From Spirometra erinaceieuropaei (lineage: Eukaryota; Platyhelminthes; Cestoda; Diphyllobothriidea; Diphyllobothriidae): DNA of 64,000 nt. Under the pieces are notes generated by a model. It was not told the DNA's origin, ran no database searches, and saw nothing but the letters and a program-made list of their open reading frames with translations. Shown here in pieces: positions 1-12,201 of the stretch. Numbering within the stretch: position 1 is the first letter of the stretch; the number at the start of each line of letters is the position of its first letter. The position numbers and the translations under genes were made by a program. The stretch spans positions 953,336 through 1,017,335 of the forward strand of contig CACRXP010000151.1 of NCBI GenBank assembly GCA_902702965.1. The letters run 5' to 3'.

Positions 1-1191
1 CCGGTGTGGCCTCTAGATCCTCCCATTATAATGCTAGGTTGCTCCAACGCATCCCTGATGCTTGAGCGAGCTCACGGGCTTTGTGCGCATCAGTCAATGC
101 ACAGCGTTTATGGCAGTTGTCTGATTGGCGTGTGGAGCGCACAGAGCTAACAGCTCCGAGGGCGAGCATGTGAATGGTTGATGCTAGAGCTCTTGGCATC
201 CAGATACTTTGGCGGTCACGTTAGAAAGAGCTCCGGTGCTTTACGTCAACCCGACGGTCCCAGTAAACTCGCATATAGCCCCGGAAATGGTGAGGTCAGG
301 CAATTGTGAATGGGCAAGGTGATGCAGATACCGACTTTAAAAGATGGCTTTCATAACGAATTCAGACTCTGAGAGCAGGTGGATTGCTCAAGACTGTCGA
401 TTTTTCGTCATCGTTACTGGAAACAAATTGAGTTCTTATCAGTATTTTAATCAGTACTTACATGTTCATCTGCTACCGCACATAAACTGCGAAACTTAAG
501 GTGGGTGACTTTGAACAGTCCATGGACTGCGAACGATAAGTCCGAAAATGACCTCCTCGGTTTTGCTTCGAGCAATTCGTTTTGTCGACTGCTGATGGTC
601 CCAAATGAGTTCATTTAGTCAAAGGCCACATGTTTCGCTCCGTTAGAAGAGTGGTCTCAAGTTAGATAGACAAAATACACAAGGAAGGGGTAATGAGGTG
701 CAGTACTAACAGCAGAGAGCAAAACGAACAGGTAGGTGGTGTGGTGGTGGTGGTGGTGGTGGTGGTGGTGGTGGTGGTGGTGGTGTTGGTGGATGTCAGC
801 TTTCCGTGAGGAGGGGGAGACCATTTGCTAAGCACACGGACAAAAAATGACACCAGCTCAATCCTCGATCCAGGCGAAAATGGAACTTATTGACGAGTTC
901 AAACAAGCCTTAGAAATTTCGGGTGGGTCGTAACACCGTGAATTAAAGGCGCGCATCAGGCACCTGAACTTAATTCCAACGTTTCCAGTTACGCTGCATG
1001 GCTATATCTCACGCAGTTGAGCCGTATTTTGACACACTACTTATGTGCTACTCCGTCGAGTGGACTGACTCTGGCAGTGCAAATGCGCTGTCTTTGATTT
1101 ACTAACTTAATTTTCGTCAATTCCAAACTTTCAGAGGAGGTTTTCTTATTACAGCTGCTTTTGTCTCCTCTTTTTTCATTTTGCTTAAAAG
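1..1191. other. No gene recognised; left flank
   Basis: I see no convincing coding exon here. Open frames are short and lack domain similarity. The stretch contains one (TGG)n microsatellite. Upstream exons of the plus-strand coiled-coil gene that ends at 6956 could lie here or beyond the window edge, but I could not support any. Confidence 0.5.
739..793. repeat. (TGG)n microsatellite
   Basis: An almost perfect trinucleotide run of about 18 units of TGG, read as CCA on the other strand. It produces a spurious poly-threonine open frame on the minus strand and is not evidence of a gene. Confidence 0.95.
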
Positions 1192-1248
1192 CCTTCAAGA
1201 GCTAACCCTAAAATATCAGACGGACGGGAGTTCGTCAGAAGCGACGAG
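1192..1248 (+). CDS. Tentative upstream exon of the coiled-coil gene
   Basis: A pyrimidine-rich tract ending in AG precedes 1192, and GAG followed by GTGAGT ends the exon at 1248. In the frame that matches the phase-2 pattern of later exons it reads LQELTLKYQTDG and onward. The exon is only 57 nt and has no homology support, so it could be chance. Confidence 0.3.
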
Positions 1249-4200
1249 GTGAGTTACAGGAGATAGTCGAGTAGAATTAGACACGATCACTGGAACAGGA
1301 GACTTATTACCTGACATTGCAGATTCGCATTCATTGCCAAAGACGGAATCTAAAGTTTTGATTCAAGATGTACTTCAGTTAGACGGAGCAATCAAGGAGC
1401 AGGTAAGAGGTACGCCAACGAGTTCACCGATTTGTAGACTCACTGTCGAGATGGCCCTATAACAGTTGGAGTCACCGGCTTTCCAACACCACAAACCGAA
1501 ATTTTGAGCTCGGTATGTAAATGATACCTTCGTCGTCATCAGAATTGATCAGAGGCTGACTTTCAAAGGGCGTCTCAGCGACATCTCGCAGAATATGCGA
1601 TCTACGATGGAGAAGGAGTATGAGGGATGGGGGCGAAGAGAAGGAGGAGGAGGAGGAGGATGGGAACGACCATCTGACTTTATTTCATATCCTCGTATGG
1701 CCCAAAGTGTGGTGGCCTTACAACCAAAGTATTCATGCAAGCGACAAATACGACACAAGTACCGAGCTACAACAGCAACCCCCAGCTAGTCACAAAGGAC
1801 ACCAGACCGACTGGTCGAGAAGCAATGGAGCGAACCGGAAGGCAACGCTGCACAATTTCAATATTTTTGACTGGTGATTAGAGCTACAAGCTACACGCGA
1901 AATTTCCTCAAATAATGCATGCGCATACGAGACTAGAGACCAAATTCAACCGACCTGGAATTTCGGTCTGTGCCCCGGTGCGTTGAGAACGCCTCAGAAA
2001 TCATCATCCGCCTTCTCGCACTTCTTGGATTCGGGATTTCACACAGACCGGAGTCTACCATAAGGCAGCCGGTCATGAGGCCGTAGGGCCCACTGTCACT
2101 GCACGTAGAGCCTGGAGTTGTTTACCGGGTCTGATTTAGTTGCGTTCAAAGCAACTATGTCGAAGAAACCGGAAGACTTCTCCAGACGCGGGTGGCCGCG
2201 CACGCAGCAATAGGAAGGGAGAAAGACGCCAGCTTCAATGTCGTGGCTCATTCGACGGGGGCAGGCCACAAATTCAAGTTAGCCGAGGCCGAAACTCTTG
2301 AGAGAGGAGACAGCAACGTAAACTGCGTACTACTTGAATCATGGTTTTCCTGTCTTCAGTCGATTAACAAGCGTGCTGGCCTCCCCATCCATAGTTTGCC
2401 TACACAGCCTAGGCAAAGTGGTCAGCCCTGCGGAGACGCATGGAGGACAACTGCTCTCGGTGCCAGTGTCGCTGAACCAAACGACCCAAGAACTCACGCG
2501 AGTGATGCAATGTCAGCGACTAACGAATCGGCTGCGGTCAGCAAAGCAATTATTACACCAAGTGCAGCCACCTGCGCCAAATTCGGGAGTCGCCCAATTT
2601 TGCTATTTCCGCGACAACATGTCAACAGCATATTGCAATACTTCATCCAATAAGCAATTATCGCACCACGTGCGGGGGCTGCCAATTTTTAAAGGCATGA
2701 AGTGGCATAGTAACTGCATGCTATAAATACTGCGATATCTGCGCAACTTTTTACTCTTACCTGATTTTGTCTCCGATGGTGGATGCTAGGGTGAATTCAA
2801 AACGCCAGACAAGCTCTTGTTCCAGCAATCTTACTTGCTCCATTGGGCAACGATAGGCTTAAGGACCCCGCTTAACTGTCGGTAGTCTCTGGGTCGTGTC
2901 CTTTGGGAATGGTTGTAATAGGGGTCCTATGGGCGGACAGCATACAGGACAGTAAGCTGAAGAAATGTACCAAAACATAGAAATTGTTGGGATTTCTGTT
3001 CGAAGTCTTATCGTACGCTTTCGTATGGCAGCGAAAATGAGCAAATTAATAAAAAAAATAAACGGAAAGCAAGTTTCAAAAAATAAGACAACTGTAGTAA
3101 TGGCTTGCGTCTTACTTCGGTTCCAATTATGTTCTCTGCACCATCTGAAGGTCAGACGGTACACTAGTATCGAACAGCTTGACCAGATCTCTGGATCACC
3201 TGGAAAGCCTTTCTGTCAGCCTCATGCAGCAGAGGAAGTTCCTCCTGCAACGCAGCCAAAGCAGAGAATCGGAGCTGACGCCGGCCAGGTCTTCAGAACA
3301 GGATGCCGAGGACTATGCCAGAGCGGTGGTAGCTCTGCAACGCCAACATGAAGAGGATATTAAGGCAATTTGGGACAACGTGAAAGCCAACTGGGTGCCA
3401 AAGGAGGAGTTTGAAACATTTGCTGCCGAGACCGAGTAAGTACTGTTTTCTTGCCCTTCTGACCTTCGAATCCGTCATATAATCGAATTTCTACCTCTTC
3501 AAACATGGCCACCTGGAAAAGCAGTGCAGCTTTTATCTACACTCGACCAACACTGCTTTCATCAGAACTTTCTAATAACCAATAAAGTTGTTAGAATCCT
3601 ACAGAGGCATTAATCAAGTACATCGTTAGTGATACCTTAGTGCTGGGGAACAAACACTTTCCGCACGACGGCAATGGCAGGGGATAGTGACCTTGAGGCC
3701 CTATTCCTGATTTACGATTGGTCGGCTTTGAGGTAGTAAACTTTTAGTTGAGTTACCACTTACTGCGACCTGGCCAAAATCCACTCACCTATTTTTTTTT
3801 CTCATACTTGGAACATGCAGGTGACTAAATATGTCTCTCGTCGTACCATAGAATCGTTGGAACAAATTAGGCTAAACTTTGTTCTAACTGGTTTGTACCC
3901 TAAAAGCACCTTCAGGCATTTGAGAAAACTTGTGCTGACTAAACTTTCCATATAATTAATGAGTCGACCGCCTGCACACTTTTATGCAGCATTAGCCTCC
4001 CTTTTTAAGATTATTTTATAGACTGCAAGCGTTCTTCTCAAAACATCCTTTGCGTTAACCGCAGCCGCTGTGAGAAAGCTGTGGTGGAAATGACTAACCA
4101 CTTGAGAATACTCGATGCACTGCCGCTATTAGGTCCAGATTTCCTCGGAAGCGCCTACTGGCCCGAATTAGCAACAAAAAGGCATTAAATATGGGTCCTC

Positions 4201-6956
4201 CCTTTACGGACTTTCCCGGCGCTATTCGACTACTGCTCGTTCTCCATGCGGGATTGCAGAAACGCGTATGTCGATCTTCTACTCCAGGTGTAGACGACTA
4301 GTGTTAGGCAGCTGCCTGCTTAGTGGACCCAACAGAGCATTTTTTCATTGTGCGCGAGTGAGCAGCAAGACTACAAGGTAAACCCGGCGCAACTGATGGA
4401 CCGAGCCAGTCAGTGAGTGGACTTCAAGACTACTGTCTTCCCTCCCCCATCCCGTTTAAGATGCTCACCGACACACAATCCACCCTCAGTTTAGCCGTCC
4501 GGCTAAGCAGCCAACAGACAAACCACAGTTGGTATGCTCGCTCAAACCCGTGACCCATCATGCTGATTACACGTTATTGAGGTCCCTACCAGGGGACCAT
4601 TTCCCCATATTTTAAAAATGCGGACTCTGAATCGTGACTTCCGATAGTCCCTTGCACAATCAAACGAAGAAGAGACTAGGACAGGCAGAGTAAATTCGGA
4701 GTCCTGTGTAGGATTGGCCTCCGTGTTTGGACATTTGAGCCATGCAAGCGCTGACTAATGAAAATGATGACACAATTAACCACAGTCCATATTGTCGAAA
4801 AGGTTTCAGCTCTATGCACATTCGGGTGAAAATGTACATAGGAAATGCAAATGTCTAGAAAATATGTTCAGCGGTTTTGTTATATGAGGGCATATGCAAC
4901 ATCTGCTAGCTTGAAAAAGCTCACTAAACCAAAATTGTCTTTTGTGTGGTCTAAGCAAGATTGTACACTTAAACTTTTACCACTGCCTTTATACAGTCAA
5001 TTATGTACTTTTTTTACTTCAGACAACAGATCCAGACACTCCACCAACATCTGAAGCGAATATGTGCAGAAGCGCAAAATCTGGATAACGCACAAGAAAA
5101 CGGAAGAATAAATCTATTTGGAGTAGACAGTGTTCCAGGCGATCAAGATCATGGAAATCCGAGGTGCGTTATTTTGACCTAGACCACATCTCTACCCGCT
5201 ATTAGCTCTGTATTCCACGTGCATTATAGCACTCCCGTCGAATAATAATCAATTCCCGAATATCTTAACTTTAGTCATAGAATGAAGGGATAGCACTTTG
5301 GTTCAAGCGATAGTGGTTTATGATAGTGCAAACGTCTCCACTTAGTAGAGTCAGTCGAATTGTGGGCACGACGACTAGACGGCCGCATCTGTCGCAGTCG
5401 GCGGGGCGTGAGTGGTGTTAGCAGGTAGGTCAAAGTGTGGGCTAATGAAGAATGAAGGTAGGTATTTTTAAAACACGGGTCGGCGCGAATGCGCAGCAGC
5501 CTTACTGATGCCCCAGCACGCAAGGTAAAATGAAAGCGGTGGATAAAGTTCCCCACTCTCCTATGATTGACAAACAGGGTCGCTTCTTGCGGCGTTATAA
5601 TTAATATCCGCTGACAAACGTCCTTTCTCTCAAACGCGAGTAAATTACGATGACATGTTATCCTTTGAAAAGGGTGTGACTGTCTGTTTAGGCGGCTACG
5701 TTGGTCATGAGTTTGGACGAAGACTTGGAAATGCAATAGACATACGTGAGTGGGGAGTTTTGAAATCCAAAGGGGCATTTCTCAGTGGATCCGAATACAC
5801 TGCTTACCTTCGGAATTCAGCAACACTGGATGTTCCAGGATCGGACTATGAGTCCCGTTCGTCAGTATATAAAGTTCAGTTTTGGCTCCTTTTCCTCTAA
5901 CAGATGCGAGATGTTTAAGTGAAGACATCTTCAGATTTTGAAGAAAATAAATGAGCTTGAAGTAGGGCTTTGTGAATTTACTTGACAGTGTTCGGGAGAT
6001 GCAGGGTTTGTTTCCCAATTATTAAAACGGTCTTTTAAGACAAATCAGTTAACTTTATCTTGATGCCCCAGTACACGAATGTAGATTTAGTTTTCTGCAT
6101 CCCTCGTTAACCAAAAAGTAGCAGCCCATGGCATAAGCTAAGAAGCATTTCCTGTCAAAACTAAATATATGTTTGTCTTATTTCAGTCATACTTATAAGT
6201 CATTCCGACCGTTAAGAGCCAAATCGGACTTTTTTTGCTAATAGTCTGTTTGTTCAGAGGACACTGCCCCTTTTTCCTACCATCCAAAGCGTCCTAAGCT
6301 AGGGCAGACACTTTTTAGCTGTGCGTCAACACTGGCGCTTTAAAATTCCTACCCTGTACGCAAACGCCAGCCTTCGAAGATCCGATCCCTGGCGAGCACT
6401 CCTAACCGCTAATCTTTCCGTATACAGTCAGCTGACGAAGTGGTGTTTCTACTCAGTTGATGTGACAGAAACTGATTACGTTTAGGTATACTTGTAGATA
6501 TAACGTCAGATAAGACCTTTATTTACGCTAAGGCTTATAGTCTTCGGTTAACTTTTTAGCCTGTTTATACTGTTGCGGCAGTTGGAGAAAGCAAACGAGG
6601 CGTTTACTAGCTTCCTCCGGAGCGAGACCTTCAGGCAGGAGTTTGAACGAAAAGGGGCTGATCGTCGGTCCGGTGAGATGGCCGAGGGTGTGACGAAGGC
6701 GCTGGCGGACCTCACGTCGGCTGCCGTGTATCTCCGCACCCGCCTATACGGAAAGGACTTTGAGGGAATCGAGGAAGACGAGAAGGAACTACCCTCCAGT
6801 TACGACTGTGATGAACAAGTCAATGGTGGCGTCAGTGATGACGCGTCTACTGAATGGTCGCGCCGACGCCCTTCGCCGCTGCCTTTTCCCATTATTCTCC
6901 GTTCGCCGAAAAGTCGATATCATACATTCAATGAAGATGACGAGAGTGAGATCTGA
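1192..6956 (+). CDS. Hypothetical coiled-coil protein, 3' exons of a spliced gene
   Basis: Plus-strand exons at 3151-3435, 5023-5163 and 6560-6956 join in frame. A tentative earlier exon lies at 1192-1248. Every junction is phase 2 with GT-AG sites, which is the main support. The joined protein is rich in Glu, Gln, Lys and Leu with heptad-like spacing, suggesting coiled coil through about the first 150 visible residues. It then has a less regular segment with an acidic stretch (GIEEDEKE) and a polar tail ending DDESEI before a TGA at 6954-6956. The start codon and 5' end are not visible. I do not recognise the family; a cytoskeletal or trafficking scaffold is possible but not shown. A decayed Penelope-like element sits in the intron between 1249 and 3150. 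Confidence 0.5.
1323..2430 (+). mobile_element. Decayed Penelope-like element (RT end plus GIY-YIG)
   Basis: Read with frameshifts and stops, the plus strand follows a PLE protein in order. A VRGTPTSSPI segment (about 1402) matches the RT GTPMGSPIS motif, and RYVNDTFVVI (about 1512) is the RYVDDTFVVI motif C. TKVF and YNSN pieces come from the linker (about 1715-1780), and SHRPESTIR lies near 2040. GVVYR and SNYVEETGRLLQTR near 2115-2190 form a GIY-YIG signature, and a C-terminal stretch GHKFKLAEAETLERGD with LLESWF runs to about 2340. Many disruptions show it is old and inactive. It lies in an intron of the coiled-coil gene. An apparent exon at 1323-1402 is part of this element. Confidence 0.8.
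3151..3435 (+). CDS. Exon of the coiled-coil gene
   Basis: The acceptor AG at 3149-3150 follows a pyrimidine-rich stretch. The exon is open for 94 codons and ends at GA before GTAAGT (3436-3441), phase 2. It contains heptad-like segments such as ALQRQHEEDIKAIWDNV and EEFETFAAETE. An alternative acceptor at 3177 would shorten it without changing frame. Confidence 0.55.
5023..5163 (+). CDS. Exon of the coiled-coil gene
   Basis: The acceptor is TTTTTACTTCAG just before 5023 and the donor GTGCGT follows 5163. The frame continues from the previous exon (phase 2 in, phase 2 out) and reads QQIQTLHQHLKRICAEAQN, a further coiled-coil segment, then a Gly/Asp-rich linker. Confidence 0.55.
6560..6956 (+). 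CDS. Terminal exon of the coiled-coil gene
   Basis: The acceptor TAACTTTTTAG ends at 6559 and gives the correct phase. A later AG at 6580-6581 would break the frame. The exon reads RQLEKANEAFTSFLRSE, then a helical segment ALADLTSAAVYLRTRLYG, an acidic patch and a polar tail, and stops at TGA 6954-6956. I did not find a nearby AATAAA. Confidence 0.55.
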
Positions 6957-8395
6957 GGATATTCCCCATGTACATGGACCTGTGTACAGACTTAAAATCC
7001 ATCCGTTGCATAGACCAGTCATTTGCATTGTTTAGTGAACCTCCTGATTTAATGCATCCGCCAGAAGCACCGTCTGGTTCTACGCGCTCGGTCACAATTT
7101 TGGCTAACCCTTAACAATCTGATCATAAATTCCAAAAAGGCAAAGAGCAGGCGTTCGTGTACAATACGAAAATTATACGCTTTTTCCTTTTGGTGGAAAA
7201 CCTGTTATTTGTGTGTGTTCATACAGTCAGGAGGGTTTGTTTCCATAGTTCTTCGTACGAAATTGGGAGCCAAAGGTTTCGAGTTCCATCCTGTGTAATA
7301 CAGATAGCCCCTTTAATCAGTACTTATATTCCAACTTTCTTTGTATAACCTCTTTCTGATAATTTCGGCTAGGTTTTGAGAAGGCCTTATAGGGCAACGT
7401 AATGAACAAAATGTCCAAGGTATCTGCTAAGCAAACGAATGTTCTTTATTGGAACGACCTTTGAAAATAAACAGATGGAGAAGTTAACTTTTCTCTTTTC
7501 AACTGCCATTAACTCATCCGAATTAATAATTTTATAATGGACAGCTCATCAATACCATGGGTTCGTGGAACAATACACCGCTAATTTGTCTGGTTAGCCC
7601 GGTCAAGGTCATGGCAAAAGGGTCAAAAACGAGCTTTTCAATCAATCGGTGGAATATTTATCAACAGGGTCGTTCTGATTAGTTTACTTTGAGACCAGTT
7701 CATTCAGTAGGGTATCGCGAACTTTTGGAAGTCATTTAATGCAAAGGGGACGTTGAATGCGTCACAGGTCTTGGATTATCAAAGACAGCGAATGACCATA
7801 AGCATAAAGGCACCGATCGGCAGACAAGGTTTTTTACGAAGTCGTAATATGCGATTCACAATGTTTTAACATATTCACCTGTGGGAGTTAGAGATTTGGC
7901 GAAAATTTGCAGTTTATAATTTTCCTAACCGGCTTGTTTTTAATACAGTCATCCCGCTGTTACTTTTCTCACCGCGCCACGTTCATTTATCACTGAGGCG
8001 TCGTTCTATAAGGTATTTTCATGGTGCAGAACAAGCAAAAGATCGCCATTTGCACTGACATGCGCATATTACATGTCCGTCAAAACGACTCTATAGATTT
8101 GTCCGGCCTCTGTACTGTTGTTCGTCAATGGGAAATGGGCGTGGGTCTAGTATGAAGGTTCACTGATCAAACAGAGCACAAGAACTTCTTTAAAACGAGA
8201 AGAATGTTAATTTTAGTTATTTCGGGAGGGCGGGTGAGCGAGACAACTAACCAAATATGTAAAAGCCATGATAATATTCACAGTTCTGGCATATGTTGAT
8301 TTTATTACCCCCAACAAGTTGTCCAAACAAACCGCAAAATTTTAATGATGCAAATTAAGAGCGTGTAAACGGGCAAAAAAGAAAAAAATCCATGA
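6957..8395. other. No gene recognised; intergenic
   Basis: AT-rich sequence between the coiled-coil gene and the 3' end of LINE-A. Open frames are short and have no recognisable motif. An AATAAA near 7465 could serve as a poly(A) signal for the upstream gene, but it lies about 500 nt past the stop. Confidence 0.5.
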
Positions 8396-10891
8396 TTATA
8401 ATAATAATAATAACTCATTTGATGCCAGTTTACAGGCATTGTCAAAGGAAGCGATTAAACACAAATCCGACCAGCAGCGAAAAAACTCCTGAGGTAACGG
8501 AATAAAAATATAGTTGATGGTGGTTTTTATGGTTTGGAGGGTTCAGGAGAAAAAACTGCTGGTGGTAGATTTTCGACCGTCAAGTAGCGGGGGGGGGGTT
8601 GCACGGTATCTGAGATTATCGGACGTCAATTCCTTTCATGAATTTTGGAATAGTCAAAGTAGAGGCGTTGAGGAACAGCTAGTGAGATCGGCCATAGTGT
8701 TCAGAGACCACAAACGCCATCGCTACGGTAGAGTCAATGAGTGGATTCAGAACCCAAAATTTGAGGAAGCTTTTCTGAATGCAAAAATCGAGTAATTGTT
8801 CTCTTAAATAAAGGATAATTTTGCAGACTGGCCACACTCATGGGCAGTTTATTCCAAATAGCAATTGCATTTACAGAATAGAACCGACGATATTTAACAG
8901 CACGTGCCAGAGGCAGAAATAAGAAGACCTCACGGTAACTGTTACGTCGTGGGTGGATATGATGTCTTAAGGAAGTGAGTAGGTTAAATGTGTGATTATA
9001 TAAAAGTTTAAATAGCAAAAATAATCCCTTTTGTAATCTACGGAACCATAAAGGATCAAGGCCCGTAAGCCGGCAACGTTCTTGGTAAGACAAATGTCCG
9101 TGTTCCGGGGCTAAAATTCTCTTGGTAAAAAAGTGTTGAACGGATTCTATTTTCTTCCGCTCAGTAGCACGCATGAGGCTAAATAAAACCGAACAGTATT
9201 CCAAGCCAGGTCTAATGTACATGTTGTAAAGGCGCATTCTCATGTCCCTAGTTTTTAAGTTTCGGAGGATAAACCCGGTCGTTCTACGTGCTTTGGAGAC
9301 TATCAAGGCACAGTGCTCCGAGAAATTGAGACTCTTGGAGTATGATATGTCCAGATCTTTAACAGCCCCTGGCACATTTATTGCGTGACCTTCAGTACTT
9401 AGTTGAGGTTGGCGGTCGTCGCCAACCACCATGACTGAGCACTTATGCCAAATGAGTGAAAGGCGCCATGTGCGGCACCACTGGGCGAAAGCCCGTAGAT
9501 CGCTCTTAAGGAGCTCAAGCACGATGTCATGATCTGCCGGCTTATATCGATATGCAGCTTTAAGATCGTCGGCATACATGAAAGGCTTACCATTCTGAAA
9601 TAAATCGGGTTCATCATTAACAAAAAGGCAAAATAGAAGTGGGTCGAGTACACTACCCTGAATAACTCCACTCCTCACACGTGTGGGGTTGGAGATAGTA
9701 TTGGAAATCTTAACTCGTTGTGTACGAGTGCCCAGGTAAGAGGATATAAAATTCAAAAGTTTGCCACCTATTCCGAAAGAGGACATTTGCAAGAGAAGAA
9801 GAGCATGGTCAACACGATCAAATCCTTAATAAAATCGAAATATACTGTGTAAAGTGCAATAATATTGTCCCTAGATTGGAGAACATAGTCACAGGTGTCA
9901 CAAGACCGAGTTTTGAGGAATCCATGCTGGGCAGCACTCAGTAGATTATTCTCTGATAAGTGACACATCATCTTATCTTTGATCAATGTCTCTAAGATCT
10001 TCGAAACTGCGGGGAGGGTGTTTATTGGCCGAAAGTCATCAAATGACGTAGATCTGCCATGCTTAGGAATGGGCAAAATGTGTGATTCCTTCCACAAGGT
10101 AGTATAAGTTTCCCTTTCAAGAGCGAGATTAAATATCTTGCATAAGATGGATGGGAAGATCGTGTTTGCATCGGGTTTTAAAATGCTTACTGGGACACCA
10201 TCAGGGCCTAGACTAAAAGATTGACGAAAGCGCCGAATCGCAACAGTCACATCCCACAGAGTGAAAGTTATAGTTTCGAGAACTGCCCCGGTCAGTGCCT
10301 GGATGGTCGGAAGTGGAGTGGTCGAGTGTTCAATAAACGTTTTGAACAGGAAATCGTTGAGGCTATCAGCGGTTAACTGGGCATCAACTATGGGATTTCC
10401 GAGATCGTCTCGAAGGATGGGATACTTCGTCTTTCTCTGAGTTCGTATTTTTCTAGAGAAAAGTTTCGAGACACTTAACGAATGGTTGTCAGTAAAGTGG
10501 ACCTCTTCGGCTAGCTGTTTTTCTTCAGACAATCTCCTAGATCGATCAAAAATATCACGAATCAAGGGCAGAACAGAAACATCGTTCTGCAGATGGAAAC
10601 GACGATAAAGCCTGCGCAATCTGCGAAGAAAGGTTAAAGGTAGGAAAATCTCATCCCCAACATTAATAATTTTCTTACGGGGGACAAAACGAGAAAAAAG
10701 CGGACCCAAAATTTCGTACAGTTTTGCAGTGCAAACATTTACATCCGAACTAAGGATGAACTCAGTTCAGTCGTAGGGATTAAGGTGTGTTAATAATTCG
10801 GTTGAGCGAGTTGATCGAAAATCGCGGAAGACGTTTTGTCAGCCTCGACTTCCAACGTTAAAACAACTTTTTCATGGTCTGAGCCCCCGAG
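8396..10891 (-). mobile_element. LINE-A copy B, APE-type non-LTR retrotransposon, partial
   Basis: A minus-strand CR1/jockey-like LINE. In the 5'-3' direction it runs from the last part of the endonuclease (GSDH region, next to the N gap) through the whole reverse transcriptase to the 3' UTR, and ends in an (ATT)n tail at 8396-8413. It shares long blocks with copies A, C and D in this window. The tail marks a true 3' end produced by target-primed reverse transcription, while the other end is cut by the assembly gap. The reading frame is broken in RT motif A. Confidence 0.9.
8734..10709 (-). pseudogene. Reverse transcriptase of LINE-A copy B, frameshifted
   Basis: Two overlapping minus-strand frames (10709-9768 and 9792-8734) together encode the RT. 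The upstream frame has SLGPDGVPVSILK and FRPINTLPAVSKILE. The downstream frame has SGVIQGSVLDPLLF (motif B) and MYADDL (motif C), followed by the long C-terminal thumb with HHIHPRRNS and WNKLP. The frame changes inside motif A, just after YFDFIK, where sister copies read YFDFTKAFDRVDHA. Compared with copy A it lacks a few codons near RSCDTC and has Gly to Asp in SVLGP. It cannot make a full RT. Confidence 0.88.
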
Positions 10892-10953
10892 NNNNNNNNN
10901 NNNNNNNNNNNNNNNNNNNNNNNNNNNNNNNNNNNNNNNNNNNNNNNNNNNNN
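10892..10953. other. Assembly gap (62 N)
   Basis: A run of N joins two copies of LINE-A. To the left the sequence is at the endonuclease GSDH motif, to the right at the RT motif YADDL. The two sides are not neighbours within the element, so the true missing length is unknown. Confidence 1.
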
Positions 10954-10954
10954 C

Positions 10955-12031
10955 TTAAAGATCATCCGCATACATGAAAGGCTTACCATTCTGAAATAAA
11001 TCGGGTACATCATTAACGAAAAGGCAAAATAAAAGCGGGCCGAGTACACTACCCTGAATGACTCCACTCCTCACACGTGTGGGGTTGGAGATGGTATTGG
11101 AAATCTTAACTCGTTGTGTACGAGTGCCCAGGTAAGAGGATATAAAATTCAAATGTTTGCCACCTATTCCGAAAGAGGACAGTTTCAAGAGAAGAAGAGC
11201 ATGGTCAACACGATCAAAAGCCTTAGTGAAATCGAAATATACTGTGTAAAGTGCAAAACCATTGTCCCTAGATTGGAGAACATAGTCAAAGAAAGAGAGT
11301 TGACAGGTGGTACAAGACCGAGCTTTGAGGAATCCATGCTGAGCAGCACTCAGCAAGTTATTCTCTGTTAAGTGACACATCATCTTATCTTTGATCAATG
11401 TCTCTAAGATCTTCGAAACTGCGGGGAGGGTGATTATTGGCCGAAAGTCATCAACTGACGTAGATTTGTCATGCTTATTAATGGGCAAAATGTGTGATTT
11501 CTTCCACAAGGTAGTATAAGTTTCCCTTTCAAGAGCGAGATTAAATATCTTGCATAAGAGGGATGGGAAGATCGTGTTTGCATCGGCTTTTAAAATGTCT
11601 ACTGGGACACCATCAGGTCCCGGACAATAAGATTGACGAAAACGCCGAATCGCAACAGTCACATCCCGCAGAGTGAAAGTTATAGTTTCTAGAACTGCCC
11701 CGGTTAATGACTGGATGGTCGGAAGCGGAGTGGTCGAGTCTTCAATAAACGTTTTGTACAGGAAATCATTGAAGCTATCCGCGGTTAACTGGGCATCAAC
11801 TATGGGATTTCGGAGACCGTCTCGAAGGATTGGATACTGCGCCTTTCTCTGAGTTCGTATTTTTCTAGAGAAAAGTTTCGAGACATTTAACGAATGGTTT
11901 TCGGTAAAATGGACCTCTTCTGCAAGCTGTTTTTCTTCAGACAATCTGTTAGCTCGATCAAAAATATCACAAATCAAGGGCAGAAGAGAAACATCGTTCT
12001 GCAGATGGAAACGACGATAAAGTCTGCGCAA
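10955..12031 (-). pseudogene. Reverse transcriptase (partial) of LINE-A copy A
   Basis: An uninterrupted minus-strand frame of 358 codons with GPDGVPVDILK, TLPAVSKILE, YFDFTKAFDRVD (motif A with its aspartate), SGVIQGSVLGPLLFCLF (motif B) and FMYADDL (motif C), ending at the N gap. It is the best preserved copy of this segment in the window. The frame is lost near 12040 between the endonuclease linker and this block, so the whole ORF2 is not intact. Confidence 0.88.
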
Positions 12032-12201
12032 TCTGCGACGAAAGGGTAAGGGTAGGAAAATTTCATCCCCAACATTAATAATTTTCTTACGGGGGACAAA
12101 AAGAGAAATAAGCGGATCCGAAATTTCGTACAGATTTGCATTGCAAACATGTACACCCGAAATAAGGAAGAAATCAGTCCAGTCGTAGGAATTGTGGTGT
12201 G

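Noticed and set aside
662..853. Open frame with poly-threonine on the minus strand
   Set aside because: It is only the translation of the (TGG)n microsatellite.
1323..1402. Candidate exon with AG before 1323 and GTAAGA after 1402
   Set aside because: Its phase does not fit the neighbouring exons, and its translation continues past the donor into PLE RT sequence (VRGTP-SSP), so it belongs to the PLE relic.
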